DNA of 64,000 nt from Melaminivora suipulveris (lineage in GTDB: Bacteria > Pseudomonadota > Gammaproteobacteria > Burkholderiales > Burkholderiaceae_C), in the NCBI RefSeq assembly GCF_003008575.1, contig NZ_CP027667.1, positions 2,313,501-2,377,500 of the forward strand, given 5' to 3'. A program made the translations under genes and the position numbers. The stretch's first letter is position 1. Each line of letters begins with the position of its first letter. Shown piece after piece: positions 1 through 7,037 of this stretch. The notes beneath the pieces were generated by a model, which worked only from the letters and a program-made list of their open reading frames with translations, did not search any database and was not told the origin of the DNA.

Positions 1-1
1 G

Positions 2-43
2 CAGGAAGTCGACGCGCTGGACTGGCCTGCAGTGGCCGATTGA
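2..43 (+). CDS. possible C-terminus of a gene entering from the left
   Basis: Frame 2 reads 13 codons ending in TGA at 41-43, with the sense QEVDALDWPAVAD. This looks like an ordinary protein end, but it is too short to name. Repeat A copy 1 and the 3' end of the minus-strand phosphatase follow, so the two genes would be convergent. This is inference from one short frame. Confidence 0.3.
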   Translation, partial: QEVDALDWPAVAD

Positions 44-80
44 TCGCTTGACGAGTCCGCTGCGCGAGTTATCGAGAAGA

Positions 81-132
81 AAAGCCGCTCAGTCGGCGTA
101 AATAAAGCGCATTCAGCTATATTTTATATAGC
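81..132 (-). repeat. dispersed repeat A, copy 1
   Basis: Read on the minus strand, family A has three parts. First is a short A/T-rich GCTAT...ATAGC palindrome, then a core like TGCGCTTnATTCACGCCGGCTGA, then a G/C-rich end running into Ts. This copy starts 4 bases after the stop codon of the histidine phosphatase, in the gene's sense orientation. It ends in a GCCG...CGGC mini-stem followed by TTTTCTTC, which resembles a weak terminator. Confidence 0.8.
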
Positions 133-136
133 AAAG

Positions 137-811
137 TCAGGCGTGCGTGGTCCAGCCCGCGTACTCGGGCGCGTCCAGGTGCGCCAGGCTGTTGAAGGTC
201 TGCAGCATCAGCCGCTTCGGGCTCACGCTGAACTCGGTCACGGCGCTGTTCCTGATGCGCATGTTCAGCGCGATGGTGACCTCGGGTGGGGTCGAGAGCA
301 CCTCGCCGATGGCCGCTGAAATCGGCCCGCCACTGGACACCAGCAGCACATCGCCGCCCGCGTGCCGCTGGCGCACCAGGTCCAGCACGCCGCGCACGCC
401 GCCGCGAAACTGCTCCCATTCGGGCATGCCGGCCGGGCTGATGGTGCCGCCCATCCACTGCGCCAGCGCGTCGCACAGCAGGCGAAAGTGCTGGCGGTAC
501 AGCTCGGGCGTGGCCGGCGCCGGCAGCGGCGCGGGGTGCACGCTGTGGATCAGCGCGGCGCTGTCGTACTCGTTGAGCTGGGGCAGGGCCTGCGGCTCGG
601 GTGCTTCGCCGCCCAGGCCTTCCACGATGCCGGCCAGCGTCTGCGTGTGCCGCAGCAGCGTGCCGCACAGCACAGCATCAAAGCGGATACCGCGCTCGCG
701 CCAGTACTGACCCAGGCGCAGCGCCTGGGCATGGCCGCGCTCGCTCAGGCGGTCGTAGTCGTCGGCGCCGAAGGAGGCCTGGCCGTGGCGCACAAGGTAG
801 AGGGTTCCCAT
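137..811 (-). CDS. histidine phosphatase family protein (phosphoglycerate mutase-like)
   Basis: A 224-residue soluble protein of the histidine phosphatase superfamily. It opens with the phospho-histidine motif VRHGQA at about residues 7-12. A later SSGGPI stretch sits where the family has its second catalytic-core region. These enzymes form a phospho-histidine intermediate on small phosphorylated substrates, and the sequence does not tell which one. Length and start fit the family. It stands alone, with repeat A at its 3' end and a minus-strand lyase gene upstream. Confidence 0.85.
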   Translation of the reverse strand: MGTLYLVRHGQASFGADDYDRLSERGHAQALRLGQYWRERGIRFDAVLCGTLLRHTQTLAGIVEGLGGEAPEPQALPQLNEYDSAALIHSVHPAPLPAPATPELYRQHFRLLCDALAQWMGGTISPAGMPEWEQFRGGVRGVLDLVRQRHAGGDVLLVSSGGPISAAIGEVLSTPPEVTIALNMRIRNSAVTEFSVSPKRLMLQTFNSLAHLDAPEYAGWTTHA

Positions 812-871
812 GCGCGGCGATTGTGCGGGGGGCCTGGGCGCGCGTTTGTCGCAGGCGCGACGGGACCGATG

Positions 872-1855
872 TCAGTGCGCACCCAGCAGCACGCGGGCGA
901 AGACTTCGGCATCCACGTTGCCCCCGGTCAGCGCCAGGCCCACGGCCTGGCCGGCCAGCTGCGCGCCCTCCTGCAGCGCGCCCGCCAGCGCCGCGGCGCC
1001 GGCGCCCTCGGCGACGTTGTGCGTGTCGGCGAACAGCGCGCGCACGGCGGCGGCGACCTCGGCATCATCCACCTGCACGACGTGGTCCAGGTGCCGCGCC
1101 AGCACCGCCAGCGCCTGCTCGTCGGCCACGCGCACCGCCACGCCGTCAGCGAGCATGGTGCTGACCGGCGCCGGCACCACGCGGCCGGCGGCCAGCGAAT
1201 CGGCGTACGTCGTGGCGTGGCGGCTGACCACGCCGACGACGCGCGCCGGATGGTCCAGCGCCAGCTTGGCGGCGATCGCCGCGCAGGCGCCCGAGCCCAG
1301 GCCGATGGGCACGTAGACCACATCCAGGTGCGGCGCCGCGCGCAGCAGCTCCATCCAGTAGGTGGCCACGCCGCACACCAGGGCCGCGTGGTAGCTGGGC
1401 ACCATGTGCGCGCCGCGCGCGTCGGCCAGCTGCAGGGCGTGCTCGCGCGCGGACTGGAAATCCTCGCCATGCTCGATGAGCGTCGCGCCCAGGGCGCGCA
1501 TGGCGGCGTTCTTCTCCACCGAGTTGCCCAGCGGCACGACGATGGTGCAGGCCACGCCGTGGGCGCGCGCCGCCCAGGCGATGCTCTGGCCATGGTTGCC
1601 GCGCGTGGCGCTGACGACTTCGCGCGGCAGCTCGTTGCGCTGCGCCAGCTGCGCGAAATACGCCAGGCCGCCGCGGATCTTGAACGCCCCCACGGGCGTG
1701 TGGTTCTCGTGCTTGAGCCAGCACTCAGCGCCCAGGCGCCGCTCCAGCAGCGGCCAGCGGTACTGCGGCGTGGGCGGGAACTCGCGGTACACGAGCTGGG
1801 CGGCGGCTTCGATGTCGGCGCGGCTGGGGAGCGATGAGGCTGAGGGCGCGTTCAT
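872..1855 (-). CDS. threonine dehydratase-like PLP enzyme
   Basis: A 327-residue fold-type II PLP enzyme of the serine/threonine dehydratase group. The PLP lysine lies in GAFKIRGG near residue 60, RGNHGQS follows near residue 85, and the phosphate-binding loop GLGSGACAA is near residue 185. No C-terminal ACT domain is present, so it is like the short catabolic or stand-alone dehydratases rather than biosynthetic IlvA. The likely reaction is deamination of threonine, serine or a hydroxy-amino acid; the true substrate is not readable. The 39-bp gap to the glyoxalase-like gene may allow co-transcription. Confidence 0.85.
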   Translation of the reverse strand: MNAPSASSLPSRADIEAAAQLVYREFPPTPQYRWPLLERRLGAECWLKHENHTPVGAFKIRGGLAYFAQLAQRNELPREVVSATRGNHGQSIAWAARAHGVACTIVVPLGNSVEKNAAMRALGATLIEHGEDFQSAREHALQLADARGAHMVPSYHAALVCGVATYWMELLRAAPHLDVVYVPIGLGSGACAAIAAKLALDHPARVVGVVSRHATTYADSLAAGRVVPAPVSTMLADGVAVRVADEQALAVLARHLDHVVQVDDAEVAAAVRALFADTHNVAEGAGAAALAGALQEGAQLAGQAVGLALTGGNVDAEVFARVLLGAH

Positions 1856-1894
1856 GGGGCGGGACCTTTCTGCGGGACCGGCAGGGACAGGAGA

Positions 1895-2242
1895 TCAGGC
1901 GTTAGAGGTCAACGTGGTGTCGCCATGCGATGTGGACAGTCGTGCGACGAGCTGCGGCGTCTGCGCAGCGCGCACCGGCACGCAGTGCGCAACGCCAATG
2001 GCCGCGCAAGCCGCTCGCAGCGTGGCGGCCTGCGGATGCTCCAGGGCCAGGCTCTGCAGATGTACGCCGCTGGCCGCGCAGTGGATGAGCTGCGGGCCGT
2101 GGCGCGCCACTTGCGCCTGCAGGGCGGGGTCGTCCATGTCGAACCAGCGCCGGGCGCCTGCCGGGCGGGCGCTGGCCAGGTCGGCCGCCAGGACCACCAG
2201 GTGGTCCACGCCGGCGGTCGGCGGGGCGTCAGGCACGCTCAC
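1895..2242 (-). pseudogene. glyoxalase-like (VOC, Glyoxalase_3 type) protein, internally deleted
   Basis: A 115-codon open frame whose pieces match conserved parts of the roughly 220-residue Glyoxalase_3-like proteins. It begins GVDHLVVLAADLA, jumps to RRWFDMDDPALQAQ and GPQLIHC, then jumps to LQSLALEHPQAATLRAACA near the C-terminus. The central segments expected between these blocks are missing, yet the frame stays open. Compared with what I know of the family, about half the domain is gone, including most of the paired beta-alpha-beta module. It is probably a decayed gene, though a shortened functional protein cannot be excluded. It is 20 bp downstream of the aminotransferase gene. Confidence 0.55.
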
Positions 2243-2262
2243 GGCAGCGCCCCGTCCGCCGC

Positions 2263-3444
2263 TCAGGCGGTCGTCTCACGGATAGCCGTGGCCAGCGCCG
2301 CGATGCCGGTGCGGATCTGCTCCTCGCTGGCCGTCACGAACGACAGGCGCAGCGTGCGCGCGTCGGCGTCCTGCGCGTAGAAGGCGGCGCCGGGCACGAA
2401 GGCCACGTTGTGCTCCACCGCGCGCGGCAGCAGCTCCAGGGCGCTCATGCCGGCTGGCAGGCGCAGCCACAGGAACATGCCGCCGTCCGGGCGGTTCCAG
2501 CTCACGCCCAGGGGCGCCAGGTGCTCTTCCAGCGCGCCCAGCATGGCCTCGCACTGGCGCTTGTACAGAGCGCGGATGGTGGGCACGTGGCGGTCCAGGA
2601 AGCCGTTCTTCATGACCTCGGCCACCAGGCGCTGGTTGAAGCTGGGCGTGTGCAGATCGGCCGCCTGCTTGGCCTGCAGCAGCTTGGGATAGATGTGCTG
2701 CGGCGCGACCAGAAAGCCCAGCCGCAGCCCTGGCGCCAGTACCTTGGAAAACGATCCCATGTAGATGCAGCCCTCCGGGTTGCGCGCCGTGAGGGGCTTC
2801 GGGGGCGGCTGGTCGAACCACAGGTCGCCGTAGGGGTTGTCCTCCAGGATCGGCAGGCCCAGCTCGGCGGCGCGCTCGACCAGGTGCTGGCGACGCGCCT
2901 CGGTCATGGTGCGGCCGGTGGGGTTCTGGAAGTTGGGCAGCACGTACAGGAAGCGCGCCTTGTCCGCGCCACTGCCCACCTTGGCCGCCAGGTCGTCGAC
3001 CAGCACGCCCTCGTCGTCGCTGGCCACGGCTTCGATGCGCGGCTCCATGGGCGTGAAGGCCTGCAGCGCGCCCAGGTAGGTGGGCGTCTCCACCAGCACC
3101 CGGCTGCCCTCGTCGATCAGCACCTTGGCCACCAGGTCCAGCGCCTGCTGGCTGCCGGTGGTGATCAGGATCTGGTCCGGATGCACGTCCCACGGCAGAA
3201 AATCGGCCACCGCCTGGCGCAGCGGGCCGAAGCCCTCGCTGGCGGCGTATTGCAGCGCGGCCGCGCCCTCGTGTGCCAGCACCTGCGCGGCGGCCTGGGC
3301 GAAGGATTCGATGGGAAAGGTCTGCGGCGCGGGCAGGCCGCCGGCCAGGCTGATGATGCCGGGCTTTTCGGTCACCTTCAGGATCTCGCGGATCACGGAA
3401 GGGTTCATCTTGGCGGCGCGCTGCGCCAGGGTCCATGCGGTCAT
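2263..3444 (-). CDS. PLP-dependent aminotransferase, class I/II (MocR/2-aminoadipate type)
   Basis: A 393-residue fold-type I aminotransferase. It starts MTAWTLAQRAAKMNPS, contains ISLAGGLPAP, and has the PLP lysine in GSFSKVLAPGLRLG at about residue 230. The ATG at 3444 was chosen because the longer open frame upstream is low-complexity Ala/Arg/Pro and adds 70 unlikely residues. The sequence resembles LysN-type 2-aminoadipate transaminases and the aminotransferase half of MocR regulators, without a DNA-binding domain. The amino donor and acceptor are unknown. Next to it are an EamA transporter and, further on, a LysE exporter with a MocR regulator, which suggests amino-acid metabolism. Confidence 0.85.
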   Translation of the reverse strand: MTAWTLAQRAAKMNPSVIREILKVTEKPGIISLAGGLPAPQTFPIESFAQAAAQVLAHEGAAALQYAASEGFGPLRQAVADFLPWDVHPDQILITTGSQQALDLVAKVLIDEGSRVLVETPTYLGALQAFTPMEPRIEAVASDDEGVLVDDLAAKVGSGADKARFLYVLPNFQNPTGRTMTEARRQHLVERAAELGLPILEDNPYGDLWFDQPPPKPLTARNPEGCIYMGSFSKVLAPGLRLGFLVAPQHIYPKLLQAKQAADLHTPSFNQRLVAEVMKNGFLDRHVPTIRALYKRQCEAMLGALEEHLAPLGVSWNRPDGGMFLWLRLPAGMSALELLPRAVEHNVAFVPGAAFYAQDADARTLRLSFVTASEEQIRTGIAALATAIRETTA

Positions 3445-3592
3445 GGGAAGGGTCTCCGACGGGAAAAGGTGGCGCGGGCCTGTGGCGCGCCGTCCGGGTT
3501 GCAAGGGTGGCCGGGCTGCGGCGCGGCGCCGTGGCGCGGGTGGCCGAAAAGCGTGCGCAGCATACGGCAGCACAGAGGCATGGGACAGCCTG

Positions 3593-4537
3593 TCAGCGGC
3601 TGCGCACGGGCAGGCGCCGGCCGATGGCCACCGTGGCCAGCACCGCCAGGCCAAAGCCCACGCTCAGGGCGTCCAGCCGCTCGCCCAGCAGGGGCACGGC
3701 AAGCAGCATGCTCATGAACGGCTGGGCCAGCTGCACCTGGCTCACGCGCACCGTGCCGCCCAGCGCCAGCCCGCGATACCAGGCAAAAAAGCCCAGCCAC
3801 ATGGAAAACACCGCCACGTAGGCGAAGCCGCCCCAGGCCGCGGCCGGAAGCTGCGCGCGCGGCCACGACCACAGTGCCAGCGGCAGCGTGACGGGCAGCG
3901 ACAGCACCAGCGCCCAGCAGATCACCGCGTCCGCGCGCATGCGCTGGGCCAGCCGCCCGCCCCAGGCGTAGCCGCCGGCGGCGCAGACCACGGCGGCCAT
4001 CAGCAACAGGTCGGCCGGGTGCAGCGCCAGGCCCTCCTGGCCCGAGCGCAGCAGCGCATAGGCCACCACCAGGGCCGAGCCCAGCAGCGCGCAGGCCCAG
4101 AAGGCGCCCGAGGGGCGCTGGCGGTGCAAGAGCGCCCCGGCCGCCGCCGTGGCCAGCGGCAACAGGCCAATGATGACGGCCGCATGCACCGCGCCCACGT
4201 GGCGCATGGCCCAGGAGGTGAGCAGCGGAAAGCCGAACACCACGCCCGCCGCCGTCAGGGCCAGGGGAGCCCAGTCGGCACGCGCCGGCAGCGGCGCCCG
4301 CTGCCAGGCCAGCAGGGCCGCCGACAGCAGCCCCGCCACGGCGGCGCGGCCCATGGCGATGAACAGCCCGCTCATCAGGGGCGCCTCGGGCGTGCCCACG
4401 GCCAGGCGCGTCATGGGCAGCGTCAGGGCGAAGATGGCCACGCCCACGAGGCCCAGCAGCAAGCCCCGCGTTTCCTGCGATTGCAGCGAGGCGGCGGCCT
4501 GCGGCAGCGGCGGCGATGCGATGCGGGCGCCGCTCAC
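3593..4537 (-). CDS. EamA-family (DMT) transporter
   Basis: A 314-residue membrane protein with about ten hydrophobic segments in two repeated halves, as expected for drug/metabolite transporters. Typical signatures are an N-terminal LTLPMTRLAVG segment and a C-terminal AVFSMWLGFFAWYRGLALGG before helix 9. Members export amino acids, sugars or metabolites, and the substrate is not deducible here. The gene lies 148 bp upstream of the aminotransferase and 61 bp downstream of the LysE-type gene, all on the minus strand. Confidence 0.85.
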   Translation of the reverse strand: MSGARIASPPLPQAAASLQSQETRGLLLGLVGVAIFALTLPMTRLAVGTPEAPLMSGLFIAMGRAAVAGLLSAALLAWQRAPLPARADWAPLALTAAGVVFGFPLLTSWAMRHVGAVHAAVIIGLLPLATAAAGALLHRQRPSGAFWACALLGSALVVAYALLRSGQEGLALHPADLLLMAAVVCAAGGYAWGGRLAQRMRADAVICWALVLSLPVTLPLALWSWPRAQLPAAAWGGFAYVAVFSMWLGFFAWYRGLALGGTVRVSQVQLAQPFMSMLLAVPLLGERLDALSVGFGLAVLATVAIGRRLPVRSR

Positions 4538-4598
4538 TGGAAAACCTCCGTGCTGCGCACTGCGGTGCGGGCTTGGTGGGAGCGGTCCGGCGCGGTGC

Positions 4599-5198
4599 TC
4601 ATGCCGCCACCATCCACAGCGCGGTGGCCACCAGCACCGCCGCCATGGCGCGGTTGAACCACAGCAGGCGCCGCCCGCGCGCCAGCCAGTGGCGCAAGAG
4701 CGCGCCCAGCGCGGCGTAGGTGAAGTTGCTGGTGAAGGCGAAGAACAGCATCACCGGCAGCACGATGCCCAAGCGCGCCGCGCCGTCGTCGTGGCCGATG
4801 ACCCAGCCGGCGACGATGGTCAGCGCCAGCAGCCAGGCCTTGATGTTCACGAACTGCAGGGCCACGCCCTGCCAAAAGCCCACGGACAGGCGAGAGGCGT
4901 CGGCCTCGGACAATTGCGCCGACTGCGCCAGCTTGAACGCCAGCCACAGCAGGTAGCCGATGCCCAGCGCCTTGATGGCCCAGCGCAGCGCCGGCACTGC
5001 CACGACGAGCGAGCCCAGGCCGGCGGCGCACAGCAGCAGCAGCGCGCTCCAGCCCACCGGCACGGCGACGACGAAGCGCATGGCCGCGGGCAGGCCGCGG
5101 TTGGCCGCCAGGGCGGTGGACAGCGTGGTGTTGGGGCCGGGCGTGAAGCTCATGGCGGTGGCCAGCACCAGCAGGGCAGTGAATTCGACCAGGGGCAT
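4599..5198 (-). CDS. LysE/RhtB-family amino-acid exporter
   Basis: A 199-residue membrane protein with about six hydrophobic segments. It carries the family motif MSFTPGPNTTLSTALAANRG near residues 16-35 and FVNIKAWLLAL in the middle. The LysE/RhtB family exports basic or neutral amino acids from the cytoplasm. It is transcribed divergently from a MocR-type regulator. The 121-bp gap holds repeated ACAGTAC elements, so the regulator probably controls this exporter. Confidence 0.88.
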   Translation of the reverse strand: MPLVEFTALLVLATAMSFTPGPNTTLSTALAANRGLPAAMRFVVAVPVGWSALLLLCAAGLGSLVVAVPALRWAIKALGIGYLLWLAFKLAQSAQLSEADASRLSVGFWQGVALQFVNIKAWLLALTIVAGWVIGHDDGAARLGIVLPVMLFFAFTSNFTYAALGALLRHWLARGRRLLWFNRAMAAVLVATALWMVAA

Positions 5199-5257
5199 GG
5201 AAGGAAAGCGGCAGCGTGGATGACAGGGCAGGCAGCCACTCTAGGGGTAAGCGCCAT

Positions 5258-5303
5258 TACAGTACCGATACAGTACAGCCCCACACCTGCACCCACTGTA
5301 TCG
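5258..5303. promoter_or_regulatory. candidate MocR operator between lysE-type gene and regulator
   Basis: TACAGTAC occurs twice as a direct repeat (5258-5265 and 5269-5276), 11 bp apart, about one helical turn. CGATACAGT at 5266-5274 has a perfect inverted copy, ACTGTATCG, at 5295-5303. Direct plus inverted half-sites between divergent genes are typical of MocR-family operators. Binding is inferred. Confidence 0.55.
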
Positions 5304-5319
5304 CCCATGGCGCCGACAC

Positions 5320-6762
5320 ATGCTGACCCGCACCCCGGAACGCACCCTGACCGACCAGCTCGCCGAGCGCTTTGCCGAGCGCATCCGCGCCCGGCTGCTG
5401 CCCGCCGGCGCGCGCCTGCCGTCGGTGCGCGAATGCGCGCGCCAGCAGGGCGTGAGTCCGCACACCGTGGTGGCGGCCTACGACAAGCTGCTGGCCCAGG
5501 GCCTGGTGCATGCGCAGCGCCAGCGCGGGTTCTTCGTGCGCGATCTGGGGCAAAAAACGCCCTCGGCCGTTGAAAACAAAGCGCATCCAGCTATCAATTC
5601 AGGAATAGCTGCGGGTTCGCTGCAGGGCGCCATGGGCGCTGCCGGCTCGCGCATCAACGCCACGGCGCTGATCCGCGGCATGTTCCACCAGCCCTCGGCG
5701 CACCCGCAGCCCGGCGCGGGCGTGCTGCCCATGGCCTGGCTGCAGGAGGCGCGGTTCCTGCCCGCCGCCGTGCGCCGCGTGGCCGCCAGCGGCGCGCTGG
5801 ACCAGGGCTCGTTCAGCTACGGCGAGCCCATGGGCGACGCCGGCCTGCGCGCGGCCCTCGCGCGGCGCCTGGCGCAACTGCAGATCGCCGCCGCGCCCGA
5901 GCAGATCATCACCACCATGGGCGCGACGCAGGCGCTGGACATCGTCAGCCGCGCGCTGCTCAAGGCGGGCGACCCGGTGCTGGTCGAGGAGCCCGGCTGG
6001 AGCGTGGAGTTCGCCCGGCTGGAGGCCCTGGGGATGCGCGTGTTGCCCGTGCCGCGCGGCCCCGATGGGCCCGACCTGGCCGTCATGGCGCGGCTGTGCG
6101 AGCTGCACGCGCCGCGCCTGTTCGTCAGTGTCAGCGTGCTGCACAACCCCACGGGTTACAGCCTGTCGCCGGCCAGCGCGCACCGCATCCTGCAGCTGGC
6201 GCAGCAACACGATTTTTTCATCGCCGAGGACGACACCTACGGCCACATCGCCCCCGAGCACGCCACGCGGCTGTCGGCGCTGGATGGCCTGCAACGCACC
6301 ATCTACGTGAGCGGCTTCGCCAAGATCCTGGCGCCCAACTGGCGCATCGGTTATCTGGCCGCGCCGGCGCAACTGGTCGAGCGGCTGCTGGACACCAAGC
6401 TCTTGTCCACCCTGACCACGCCCTCGCTTTTGGAGAAAGCCCTGGCGCTGTGCATCGAACAGGGCCAGTTGCGCCGCCATGGCGAGCGCATCCGCCAGCG
6501 GCTCGCTCAGGCACGCGCGCGCAGCGTGCAGCTGGCTCTTGGCGCGGACTGCCGCTTCGCCGCCGAGCCCGCCGGCATGTTCGGCTGGGTGGACACCGGC
6601 GTGGACACCGACGTGCTGGCCCAGCGCATGCTGGACGCGGGCTACCTGATCGCGCCGGGCTCGCTGTTCCACGCCACGCGCGAGCCGCGCACGCTGATGC
6701 GCATCAACTTCGGCACGGCGCAGGACGCACATTTCTGGAAGGCGCTCAGGGCGTTCCGGTGA
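5320..6762 (+). CDS. MocR-type GntR/aminotransferase transcriptional regulator
   Basis: A 480-residue fusion. An N-terminal GntR winged helix (about residues 8-75, with RLPSVRECARQQGVSPHTVV) precedes a full fold-type I aminotransferase domain (about residues 115-480). The PLP lysine is in SGFAKILAPNWRIG. Such regulators sense an amine through PLP and usually control a divergent transport or metabolic gene, here the LysE-type exporter. The linker at about residues 78-98 is encoded by an inserted copy of dispersed repeat A, in frame. The stop codon at the 3' end is the first triplet of repeat B copy 1. Confidence 0.88.
   Translation: MLTRTPERTLTDQLAERFAERIRARLLPAGARLPSVRECARQQGVSPHTVVAAYDKLLAQGLVHAQRQRGFFVRDLGQKTPSAVENKAHPAINSGIAAGSLQGAMGAAGSRINATALIRGMFHQPSAHPQPGAGVLPMAWLQEARFLPAAVRRVAASGALDQGSFSYGEPMGDAGLRAALARRLAQLQIAAAPEQIITTMGATQALDIVSRALLKAGDPVLVEEPGWSVEFARLEALGMRVLPVPRGPDGPDLAVMARLCELHAPRLFVSVSVLHNPTGYSLSPASAHRILQLAQQHDFFIAEDDTYGHIAPEHATRLSALDGLQRTIYVSGFAKILAPNWRIGYLAAPAQLVERLLDTKLLSTLTTPSLLEKALALCIEQGQLRRHGERIRQRLAQARARSVQLALGADCRFAAEPAGMFGWVDTGVDTDVLAQRMLDAGYLIAPGSLFHATREPRTLMRINFGTAQDAHFWKALRAFR
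5551..5612 (-). repeat. dispersed repeat A, copy 2, inside a coding region
   Basis: On the minus strand the segment reads ATAGCT...AGCTGGATGCGCTTTG...GGCGTTTTTTG, matching family A in order. It is antisense to the MocR gene and contributes about 20 codons without a stop. It falls exactly in the flexible linker between the DNA-binding and aminotransferase domains. Confidence 0.7.
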
Positions 6763-6883
6763 GCAACCCCCTGAGCCGCTGCGCGGCATCCCCCTTCTCT
6801 GGCGCGCGCTTTGCGCGCTGGGAAGGGGGACGGCGCCACTGGACCGGCGAAGCCCGATGCACGGCGCCTGCTCGCCTGGCGGG
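6760..6883 (+). repeat. dispersed repeat B, copy 1
   Basis: The segment begins TGAGCAACCCCCT, whose TGA is the MocR gene's stop. It has a hairpin arm CCCCCTTCTC paired with GGAAGGGGG, then GACGGCGCCACTGGACCGGC and a GC-rich tail. A closely similar segment at 42,982-43,102 likewise begins with the stop codon of fliF. It is non-coding here and is not an insertion sequence: there is no transposase frame. Confidence 0.75.
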
Positions 6884-6978
6884 CGCCGGTGTCGCAGATT
6901 AATGGGAAGAGCGGGCCGCCGGCGTACGAAGCTTCGGCCTGCAAGGGGTCCCAATTCAACCAAGGGCCGAGGGTATTG

Positions 6979-7037
6979 TTGAAAAACGCTCGCAGCCAGC
7001 GCCGTTCAAGCGTCGATAGCTATATTTATAGTAGCAA
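6979..7037 (-). repeat. dispersed repeat A, copy 3
   Basis: Sense-oriented to the nitronate monooxygenase gene and abutting its stop codon. It has GCTACTATAAATATAGCTAT, then a diverged core (GACGCTTGAACGGCGC), ending in GCGTTTTTC. The core is the least conserved of the family. Confidence 0.65.

Noticed and set aside
362..1837. A 491-codon plus-strand open frame across the phosphatase and lyase genes
   Set aside because: It is the antisense shadow of two recognisable genes, has Arg/His/Gly-rich composition and no family match. High GC gives long open frames on both strands throughout the window.
6760..6883. Repeat B as an insertion sequence end
   Set aside because: There is no transposase, no terminal inverted repeats of IS type and no target duplication that I can see; the unit is only about 120 bp.
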